Assembly: GCA_934101605.1 (NCBI GenBank)
Contig: CAKORS010000004.1
Location: 1 to 27,962 of the forward strand
Direction: 5' to 3'
Source of the DNA: an uncultured Bacilli bacterium
GTDB lineage: Bacteria > Bacillota_I > Bacilli_A > RF39 > UBA660
Length of the DNA stretch: 27,962 nucleotides
Each line of letters begins with the position of its first letter. Within the stretch, counting starts at the first letter, position 1. Positions 15,219 to 21,557 of this stretch are shown here, piece by piece. A model generated the notes under the pieces. The model made no database searches. It saw nothing but the letters and a program-made list of their open reading frames with translations, and had not been told where the DNA came from. The position numbers and the translations under genes are program-made.

Positions 15219-15814
15219 ATCTCGAAGAAATGGCACATTATTCTAGTCAGTAATTTGTTATGAAGGTGGGGCTAAAAATCCACTAAAGAGCACAACTGTG
15301 AAGTCCTTGGTGTTTGCTTCTTACGCCCAGTTTGGGGTGGATGCTGAGGGTTAAGAATTATGGGCGCCTATAATGGCATATAGATACGACCCATTTTTCG
15401 TGGAGACTTAACTTTGTAGAAAGCCTACACAGAGCATCTTGATGGACTTTTTATGAAATAAGATTGAACCTATTTTGTGGTTAGCGCTATGAATAGAGTA
15501 GCTTGACTTGAGTGAATATGGGGAATAAATGATCTTAGTATTATTTCGGCCAAAATAAATATTTAAGGAATACGTTTTGAAACCATATTTGCAAAAGAGT
15601 AATAATAATAAAATTATTGTCGAGGAAAACTCCTAGAGTGACGCTATATAGGATTGCAGTGCGTACTAAGTGGCAATCAAGTCGTAGACGTGGTAACACC
15701 CTACTATTCTTTTTAAAAGGGAACTGCTTATTTGGTAACGAATAAGGAAAGAATAGGGAAATCCAACTTGACCTAAGACGTAAAGTTAACTATATAGTAG
15801 CCATTTCTTTTTTT
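15219..15814 (+). ncRNA. ole: OLE RNA (ornate large extremophilic RNA)
   Basis: This ~595-nt stretch has no coding frame and far more G+C than its flanks. OLE RNAs are ~600-nt structured RNAs that, with membrane protein OapA, form a membrane ribonucleoprotein needed for tolerance to alcohol, cold and magnesium stress in Halalkalibacterium halodurans. The call rests on size, structure and the downstream oapA. AAGAAATGGC (15225-15234) pairs perfectly with GCCATTTCTT (15800-15809), closing the molecule before a T-run. Internal pairings include AAGTCC/GGACTT (15301-15306 with 15443-15448), GTTAAG/CTTAAC (15350-15355 with 15407-15412), ATGGG/CCCAT (15360-15364 with 15390-15394) and GATTGC/GCAATC near 15650-15680. 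I could not align it to the Rfam model. Confidence 0.85.
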
Positions 15815-15815
15815 A

Positions 15816-15824
15816 TGTTATAAT
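15816..15824 (+). promoter_or_regulatory. Possible separate oapA promoter (extended -10)
   Basis: TGTTATAAT just after the T-run that ends OLE RNA, 19 nt before oapA. No good -35 is visible. It would let oapA be made independently of OLE read-through. Confidence 0.45.
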
Positions 15825-15842
15825 GAAGAAGAGGTAATAAAT

Positions 15843-16376
15843 ATGAAAAAGAAAACAGATAAAAATACAAGATGGATAACAACAATAACAGTTTTATCAT
15901 TTGTAATATCATTAATATTATCATTGATATCACAACTTGTAATACCAAATACATTTTTATTAGTAAATATTTTATTAGTATTGCTATTTATATTTTTAGG
16001 TATAATTTTTGATATTATTGGTTTAGCAGTAACAACAGCAGATCCAAAATCATTTCATTCAATGGCAACTCAAAAAGTAAAAGGATCTAAGCAGGCTATT
16101 AAACTAATTAACAATAAAACAAAAGTCTCTTCATTTTGTAATGATGTAATCGGAGATATATGTGGAGTAATATCAGGTAGTTGTGGTCTTACAATCTCAC
16201 TAAAAATATCTGAAATATTTAACTTTAACAATATTATAGTAACACTACTTGTAACATCAATAATTTCAGCTCTTACAATCGGAGGAAAAGCAGTTGGTAA
16301 AAAAGTAGCAGTAAATAAAAGTAATGAAATAGTATATAGAGTTACAAAGTTTTTAACACTATTTAGTAAAAAATAA
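15843..16376 (+). CDS. oapA: OLE-associated membrane protein OapA
   Basis: OapA is the integral membrane protein that binds OLE RNA and holds it at the cell membrane. This 177-aa product has four hydrophobic segments (about residues 13-36, 39-63, 102-122 and 130-150). The inter-segment block is the part I recognise: FDIIGLAVTTADPKSFHSMA, then KVKGSKQAIKLI, then VSSFCNDVIGDICGVISGS. The family is distantly like the membrane domain of CNNM/CorC magnesium proteins. Both ends are Lys-rich. AGAGGTAAT precedes the ATG. It starts 28 nt after the OLE RNA end, which is the canonical order and the main reason to name both. Confidence 0.88.
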   Translation: MKKKTDKNTRWITTITVLSFVISLILSLISQLVIPNTFLLVNILLVLLFIFLGIIFDIIGLAVTTADPKSFHSMATQKVKGSKQAIKLINNKTKVSSFCNDVIGDICGVISGSCGLTISLKISEIFNFNNIIVTLLVTSIISALTIGGKAVGKKVAVNKSNEIVYRVTKFLTLFSKK

Positions 16377-16394
16377 TATTAAGGAGAAATTTAT

Positions 16395-16823
16395 ATGACA
16401 GATATTATGGATTTTAACTATTTAAAACTATTATTAGGAGACTATATAATACTTATGATTATTATAGAAATAATAGTATCTTTTTTATCTATAATAGGAC
16501 TTTGGAAAACTTTTAAAAAAGCAGGACAACCAGGATGGGCTTCAATAATTCCTATTTATAACATCATAATTTTATTAAAAGTTGCAAAAGTAAACTTACT
16601 TAATTTAATAATAATTATAATGTTTTCAATTTTAACAGGAATAAACAATGAAAACCTTCAGTTAATAGGAAGTTTAGGAATAATGATTTATGATTTAGTT
16701 ATAGCAATTAAAATAACAAAAGCCTTTAATAAATCAGCTATATTCGGTATTTTACTATTTTTATTTCCATACCTTGGCTATATGATTTTAGGATTTGGTT
16801 CTGCAACTTATAACAATAATTAA
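16395..16823 (+). CDS. DUF5684-type small membrane protein
   Basis: This 142-aa protein has four or so hydrophobic segments (about residues 14-36, 54-70, 72-88 and 115-136). The motif FKKAGQPGWASIIPIYNIIIL at residues ~38-58, with the Gly-Trp-x-x-I-I-P-x-Y-N core, is characteristic of DUF5684, a family often near signal peptidase or other membrane genes. The function is unknown. AAGGAGAAAT precedes the ATG. It follows oapA by 18 nt, with no terminator between them, so it is probably co-transcribed with oapA; whether it works with the OLE complex is untested. Confidence 0.82.
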   Translation: MTDIMDFNYLKLLLGDYIILMIIIEIIVSFLSIIGLWKTFKKAGQPGWASIIPIYNIIILLKVAKVNLLNLIIIIMFSILTGINNENLQLIGSLGIMIYDLVIAIKITKAFNKSAIFGILLFLFPYLGYMILGFGSATYNNN

Positions 16824-16825
16824 AG

Positions 16826-16850
16826 AAAAACTAGATTTTTTAGTTTTTTT
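16826..16850 (+). terminator. Terminator of the oapA transcript
   Basis: AAAAACTA (16826-16833) and TAGTTTTT (16841-16848) with a 7-nt loop, followed by more Ts. Confidence 0.7.
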
Positions 16851-16851
16851 T

Positions 16852-16860
16852 TGATATAAT
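16852..16860 (+). promoter_or_regulatory. Extended -10 promoter of der
   Basis: TGATATAAT immediately after the T-run of the preceding terminator, 26 nt before der. The -35 position is poor. Confidence 0.55.
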
Positions 16861-16886
16861 TTGTAACAGAAAAAAGAGGTGATAAT

Positions 16887-18200
16887 ATGAAAACACCAAC
16901 TATATGTTTAGTAGGACGCCCAAATGTAGGGAAATCAACAATATTTAATAAATTAGTAGGTAAAAAAATATCAATTATAGAAGATACTCCAGGAGTAACA
17001 AGAGATAGAATATATGGTGAGACAAATTATAAAGGAGTTAATTTCAATTTAATAGATACTGGAGGAATAGATGTATCAAAAGATATCTTTAATGATGAAA
17101 TAAAAACTCAAGTAGAAATAGGAATTTTAGAAGCTGATAAAATAGTATTTGTGGTAGATGCCAAAGAAGGTTTAACAAGAAACGATTATGAAGTAAGAGA
17201 TATGTTAAAAAAATCAGGAAAAGAAGTAATTGTTGCCATAAATAAAGTTGATTCAAATTCTGCAAATAATCATATATATGATTTTTATGAATTAGGTTTT
17301 TCTAATTTCATAGAAGTATCAGGAGAACATAATATAGGAATTGCAGATTTATTAGATGAAATAGTAGAAGGTTTTAAAAAAGAAGAAAAAGAAGCAGAAG
17401 AAAAAACTAAAATCTGTATAGTAGGACGACCAAATGTAGGAAAATCAAGTCTTGTAAATGCTTTAACAAATGAAGAAAGAGTAATTGTAAGTAATATAGC
17501 AGGAACAACAAGAGATGCAATAGATATAGATTTTAAATATAATAAAGAAGATTATGTCTTAATTGATACAGCAGGAATGAGAAAAAAAGGCAAAGTATTT
17601 GAAGCTATAGAAAAATATAGTCTATTAAGAAGTATGAGAGCAATAGATCGTTCTGATATATGTATTTTAGTAATAAATAGAGAAGAAGGTATCATAGAAC
17701 ATGATAAACATATAGCAGGATATATTAAAGAAGCTGGAAAGGGAATAATAATAGTAGTAAATAAATGGGACACAGTAGAGGACAAAGATAAAGATATAAA
17801 AGCATTCACAAAAGAAATAAGAAATGAATTTCAATTCTTACCATATGCCCCAATAGTATTTTTATCAGCTCTAACAAAAAAAAGAATCCATACTTTAATG
17901 CCTGAAATAACTAAAGTAAAAGAAAATATAATAAAAGAAGTAAAAACAAGTGTTCTAAACAATGTAATAATGGATGCTTATCAACAAAATCCAGCACCAT
18001 CATACAAAGGTAAAAGATTAAAAATTTATTATACACATCAAGAAGGTATTAAACCTCCTAAATTTGTATTTAATGTTAATGACAAAGGATTAGTTCATTT
18101 TTCATACGAAAGATATTTAGAAAATAAAATAAGAGAAAACTTTGATTTTACTGGAACACCAATAGAACTTAAATTTAAAAATAAAAATGATTTAGAATAA
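16887..18200 (+). CDS. der: Ribosome biogenesis GTPase Der (EngA)
   Basis: Der is the tandem-domain GTPase needed for 50S subunit maturation. The 437-aa protein has two complete G domains. The first runs from VGRPNVGKSTIFNK (residue ~7) through DTPGVTRDR, DTGG and NKVD. The second runs from VGRPNVGKSSLVNAL (~176) through AGTTRDAID, DTAGMR and NKWD. The C-terminal KH-like domain follows (from ~350), with NPAPSYKGKRLKIYYTHQEG and FSYERYLENKIRENFDFTG. AGAGGTGAT precedes the ATG. It has its own promoter and is followed by the hairpin that precedes spoVIF. Confidence 0.97.
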   Translation: MKTPTICLVGRPNVGKSTIFNKLVGKKISIIEDTPGVTRDRIYGETNYKGVNFNLIDTGGIDVSKDIFNDEIKTQVEIGILEADKIVFVVDAKEGLTRNDYEVRDMLKKSGKEVIVAINKVDSNSANNHIYDFYELGFSNFIEVSGEHNIGIADLLDEIVEGFKKEEKEAEEKTKICIVGRPNVGKSSLVNALTNEERVIVSNIAGTTRDAIDIDFKYNKEDYVLIDTAGMRKKGKVFEAIEKYSLLRSMRAIDRSDICILVINREEGIIEHDKHIAGYIKEAGKGIIIVVNKWDTVEDKDKDIKAFTKEIRNEFQFLPYAPIVFLSALTKKRIHTLMPEITKVKENIIKEVKTSVLNNVIMDAYQQNPAPSYKGKRLKIYYTHQEGIKPPKFVFNVNDKGLVHFSYERYLENKIRENFDFTGTPIELKFKNKNDLE

Positions 18201-18226
18201 CAAAAATAGTCTTTTTACATATATTA
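18200..18226 (+). promoter_or_regulatory. Candidate sigma-K-type promoter of spoVIF
   Basis: AC (18200-18201) and CATATATTA (18218-18226) fit the Bacillus sigma-K pattern AC / CATAnnnTA, with 16 nt between them. The -10 lies in the loop of the hairpin at 18202-18245, so initiation would occur in its 3' arm. Bacillus spoVIF is a late mother-cell gene. The motif is short and the region AT-rich, so chance is possible. Confidence 0.4.
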
Positions 18227-18245
18227 TTGTAGGAGGACTATTTTT
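18202..18245 (+). promoter_or_regulatory. Hairpin abutting the spoVIF start and covering its ribosome binding site
   Basis: AAAAATAGTC (18202-18211) pairs perfectly with GACTATTTTT (18236-18245), and the ATG follows at once. The next six Ts and the Shine-Dalgarno AGGAGG (18231-18236) can continue the helix through G-U pairs, hiding the site. It also resembles an intrinsic terminator for der. Confidence 0.7.
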
Positions 18246-18491
18246 ATGAAATTTAGTGATTCTTTTTTTAACAAAATAGAGAAGAAAACAAATATAAATA
18301 AAGAAACAATTCTTTCTTTAGCGGAAAAACTTCAAGATAATAACATGAAAAATGAAAAGGCCTTAAGGGATGTAATTTCAAGTTTAAGTAGATTAACAGG
18401 AAAAGAAGTAAGCAAAGAAAAAGAAGATAAAATAATTAAAACAATAATAGATGATAAAGTTCCAACAGATATTAATAAATTCATAGACTAA
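18246..18491 (+). CDS. spoVIF: Stage VI sporulation protein F (SpoVIF-like)
   Basis: In Bacillus, SpoVIF is a small late mother-cell protein needed for normal coat assembly, acting through GerE. This 81-aa protein has the family pattern from end to end: FFNKIEKKTNINKETILSLA at the N-terminus, NEKALRDVISSLSRLTGKEV in the middle, and SKEKEDKIIKTIIDDKVP before a short tail. The Bacillus protein is ~88 aa. It is all helical, with no membrane segment or Cys. TAGGAGGAC lies 10 nt before the ATG, within the hairpin described. It shares no operon with der if that hairpin terminates. Confidence 0.82.
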   Translation: MKFSDSFFNKIEKKTNINKETILSLAEKLQDNNMKNEKALRDVISSLSRLTGKEVSKEKEDKIIKTIIDDKVPTDINKFID

Positions 18492-18512
18492 AATAAGTAA
18501 CAATGCTATAAT
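18484..18512 (+). promoter_or_regulatory. Promoter of the bactofilin-like gene
   Basis: TAGACT (18484-18489), a 17-nt spacer and TATAAT (18507-18512) with extended TGC. The -35 overlaps the spoVIF stop codon. Confidence 0.6.
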
Positions 18513-18530
18513 ATTAAACAGGAGGAAAAT

Positions 18531-19568
18531 ATGAAGAAAAGAAATATATTTTTAGTTTTATTAATGTCTTTACTAGTCATATTACCATTTAATGTTAATG
18601 CAAAAGAGAAAATAAAAGAGATTAATAGAAGTGAGTTTTATGCAGGAAATATAGTAAGCGCTAAAGACACAGTAAAAGGAATAATGTTTGCTGCAGGACA
18701 AGATGTAACCATAACAGGAACAAGTGAATATGGTATGTATGCTGGAAATTCAGTTTCAATTGAAGCAAATGTAGAAAAAGATTTATTTGCAGCAGGAAAT
18801 ACAATCAAAATAATAGATGCAAAAATAGAAAGAGATTCATATCTAGCAGCATCTTCAATAAAAATAACAGATTCAAATTTTAATGGAGATGTAAAAATGG
18901 CTGCTTCATCAATAACACTTGATAATACCATAATAGATGGAAATTTAGTTTTAAATGCTCAAGATATTGTTTTAGGAGAAAATCTAACAGTAACAGGAAC
19001 AATAAAATATAATGAAGATACACATATAACAGGTTTAGATGATAACTCTTTTACTACTAAACTATATAAAGTAGAAACAAATGAAGTTACAATAAGAGAA
19101 AAAATATCAAATTTAATAATATCTTTTGTTAGTATAGTAATTGTAGGATTTGCAATAAATTTATTGTTACCAGAAGTATTTAATAGATTAAATAAATCAA
19201 CACAAGAATTCAAATTTATAAATATTTTGCGTAGTATATTTATTGGTCTATTAATATTAATAGTAGTTCCAATAGAATCAATAATACTTATGATAACAAT
19301 TATAGGTATGCCATTATCAATCATAACTTTAATAGCATATTTTATGTCAATGTATTTATCAACAATATTCGCAGGATATGTTTTAGGAAATAAATTATTA
19401 TCAAAGTTTAATCTAAAAAATCCGAATACTTATATTTCTATATTAGTAGGAACTGCAATAATATATATATTAAGTAATATTCCATATATAGGAATGATAT
19501 TTAGATTGCTATTCACTATGTTAGGAATAGGATATATATTCTACATAATTACAAAAAAGAACAAATAG
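18531..19568 (+). CDS. Bactofilin-like/polymer-forming protein with C-terminal membrane domain
   Basis: This 345-aa protein starts with a signal peptide or anchor (about residues 4-24, ending NVNAKE). Residues ~35-160 are a right-handed beta-helix of short repeats (FAAGQDVTITG, YAGNSVSIEA, FAAGNTIKII, AASSIKITDS, AASSITLDN), the look of polymer-forming bactofilin-type domains. A C-terminal membrane domain from ~185 has four or five helices with a Leu/Ile/Gly-rich sequence. This layout is common in Bacillota proteins annotated only as polymer-forming or hypothetical. It may scaffold envelope assembly; that is inference. AGGAGGAAAAT precedes the ATG. Confidence 0.8.
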   Translation: MKKRNIFLVLLMSLLVILPFNVNAKEKIKEINRSEFYAGNIVSAKDTVKGIMFAAGQDVTITGTSEYGMYAGNSVSIEANVEKDLFAAGNTIKIIDAKIERDSYLAASSIKITDSNFNGDVKMAASSITLDNTIIDGNLVLNAQDIVLGENLTVTGTIKYNEDTHITGLDDNSFTTKLYKVETNEVTIREKISNLIISFVSIVIVGFAINLLLPEVFNRLNKSTQEFKFINILRSIFIGLLILIVVPIESIILMITIIGMPLSIITLIAYFMSMYLSTIFAGYVLGNKLLSKFNLKNPNTYISILVGTAIIYILSNIPYIGMIFRLLFTMLGIGYIFYIITKKNK

Positions 19569-19577
19569 TTCTTTTTT
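19553..19577 (+). terminator. Intrinsic terminator at the bactofilin-like gene stop
   Basis: AAAAAAGAAC (19553-19562) and GTTCTTTTTT (19568-19577) pair perfectly over 10 bp with the 5-nt loop AAATA. The TAG stop begins in the loop at 19566. Confidence 0.8.
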
Positions 19578-19587
19578 TGTGTATCAA

Positions 19588-19616
19588 TTGACAAAATACA
19601 ACTTTTGTATTATAAT
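19588..19616 (+). promoter_or_regulatory. Consensus sigma-A promoter
   Basis: TTGACA (19588-19593), a 17-nt spacer and TATAAT (19611-19616): both hexamers are perfect. It drives the 19649 gene and probably the gene after it, and is the strongest-looking promoter in the window. Confidence 0.9.
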
Positions 19617-19648
19617 AAGTGACAATTCCAAAAGAAGGGGGAACAATT

Positions 19649-21553
19649 ATGAAACCAGAGAAAATAAAAGAAATTAATGAAATGTTTAATGATGGATTAT
19701 TAACAAAAGAAGCATATCTTTTAATAATGAGTAATCTACCAACAATTACAAAAAAAGAAAAAGAAAAACCAGTAGTAGAAACTCCAATCATTGAAGAACC
19801 AACAGTAGTAGAAGAACCAATCGTTACAGAATCAAAAGCTATTGAAGAACCAATCAAAGAAGGATTTACAGTAGATGAGATACTAAATGGAGAAGACGAA
19901 GAAGAAATAACAAAAGAAGATTTACCAATAGAAAATGTTGAAGTTAAAAATAAAGGTTTCTGGAAAAGAAACTGGAAAAAAGTAACTGCAGCAGTATTAG
20001 CAGGTGGAATCATAATAGGAGGTCTTTTAGGTCTAAAATCTTGTAAAGATGAAAGAAAACAAACTTCTATATCACAAAAAGCTGAAGATTCAGATGAAGT
20101 AAATGATAAAATAATGCAATTAAATGAAGGAGTTCAAAGATATTCATTCTTAAGAATAAATCAAGTATCCAAATTCTTTAACACAGAGTTATCAAAGAAA
20201 TTATATAGAGAATGGGATAATGAAAATAATGCTTATATATCAGCAAGAGAAATGGCATCATTATTTGTGATTGCAAATTCTAATCAATATAGTGCTGAAG
20301 AATTTTATGAAATATTTGAAACAAGTGATTATATGGAAAAATCTTTCTCATATTTCACAGGTCTTACAACACATATGGTAAATTACTACTCTAGATTAGA
20401 AGAACACACACAATTAGAAAACTTATTTAAAAATGAAAGAGATAGAAATAACTATTCTAATTTTGAAACATTAATTATAGAGTATAATAAAGCTGATGAA
20501 AATACAAAAGAACAAATAAAAAATCAAATAAGACAAATATTTGAAAATATCCGTTTACAAACTAGTGAAGAAAGAAGAGCAACATTAACATCAAATGCCT
20601 TCATTTTAACATATGGTGCTCCATGGGCTAACAAAGAAGGAATAATAAACGAAGAAACATTAAATACATTAGTAGAAATTAATGAAACAGAACTTTGTGA
20701 CCATATAAATATTAAATTATTAAGACCAAAAACAGAAGAAGTAAAAGAATTAGAAAAAACAAAAGAAAAAACAAATGCTTCTAATGTGGTAAAAGAGTTG
20801 CTAGGAAACCCTGAAATAGCAACTAAGGATGATTCAAGTCTATTAGATAGAAAATATATTAAATATGAGGGAAGAGTATTTAACAACAAACCAGTTAAAG
20901 AAGAAACAGACAAAAATACAAAAAGTAATAATGCTCCATGGACAACATATGAAAAATCTAAAAGTATTACTCGTGAAGAGGCAGTTTCATACTTTGGAGA
21001 AGAAGCTGTTAAAGAAGCTGAGAAAAAAGCAAGAGATAATGCTACAGTTACAATAGAAGATCCAAGAACAGGTGAAACAACAACTGTAACTATAGACGAA
21101 GCGAATAAAAAAGAAGAAGAAAGAAAAGATTTAATAGAACAAGTTGCAACAAGTAAAATATATGAAGAAGCTTACTCATATATTGAAAACAATGGAGTAA
21201 AACCTTCAGTAGATATGTATGTATCTAAATATGGATATACTACAAAAGCTGCAAGAGAGGCTATAGAAAATACAATAAATAATGCTTGGAATGACTATCA
21301 AGAAAATAAAAGAAGACAAGAAGAATTCCTAAAAAATAATGATGGAAAAGTAGAAAAAGAAACAGAAGAATTTATTCCAGCAGAAGAAGTTGAAGATAAT
21401 AATCAAACTATTAATGAAGTTGAAGAGATAGTATCAGTAAATGAAGAATTTATTGAAGAACAATCTCAAGATGCCAACAAAACTATTATAATGTCAATAG
21501 ATGGTGAACTATTTGAAACACAACAAACAGGAATAGCAAGAGTAAGGAGGTAA
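19649..21553 (+). CDS. Large membrane-anchored protein with SHOCT-like N-terminus
   Basis: I cannot name this 634-aa protein. Residues ~4-30 (KIKEINEMFNDGLLTKEAYL) resemble a SHOCT oligomerisation motif. Residues 38-100 are an acidic, Glu-Pro-rich linker with repeated EEP units. One transmembrane helix follows at ~111-130, flanked by KRNWKK before and SCKDERK after. The positive side before the helix puts the N-terminus inside and the large helical, charged C-terminal part outside. AGAAGGGGG lies before ATG 19649; an earlier in-frame ATG at 19619 overlaps the promoter start region and is unlikely. It is followed four bases later by another anchored protein, whose ribosome binding site lies in its last codons. 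Confidence 0.8.
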   Translation: MKPEKIKEINEMFNDGLLTKEAYLLIMSNLPTITKKEKEKPVVETPIIEEPTVVEEPIVTESKAIEEPIKEGFTVDEILNGEDEEEITKEDLPIENVEVKNKGFWKRNWKKVTAAVLAGGIIIGGLLGLKSCKDERKQTSISQKAEDSDEVNDKIMQLNEGVQRYSFLRINQVSKFFNTELSKKLYREWDNENNAYISAREMASLFVIANSNQYSAEEFYEIFETSDYMEKSFSYFTGLTTHMVNYYSRLEEHTQLENLFKNERDRNNYSNFETLIIEYNKADENTKEQIKNQIRQIFENIRLQTSEERRATLTSNAFILTYGAPWANKEGIINEETLNTLVEINETELCDHINIKLLRPKTEEVKELEKTKEKTNASNVVKELLGNPEIATKDDSSLLDRKYIKYEGRVFNNKPVKEETDKNTKSNNAPWTTYEKSKSITREEAVSYFGEEAVKEAEKKARDNATVTIEDPRTGETTTVTIDEANKKEEERKDLIEQVATSKIYEEAYSYIENNGVKPSVDMYVSKYGYTTKAAREAIENTINNAWNDYQENKRRQEEFLKNNDGKVEKETEEFIPAEEVEDNNQTINEVEEIVSVNEEFIEEQSQDANKTIIMSIDGELFETQQTGIARVRR

Positions 21554-21557
21554 TAAT

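Noticed and set aside
15219..15814. RNase P RNA, tmRNA or a group II intron
   Set aside because: GAGGAAAACTCC near 15625 recalls the RNase P core and GTGCG near 15660 recalls a group II intron start. The RNase P 3' core, the tmRNA ends and any intron-encoded reverse transcriptase or domain V are missing, while oapA follows directly.
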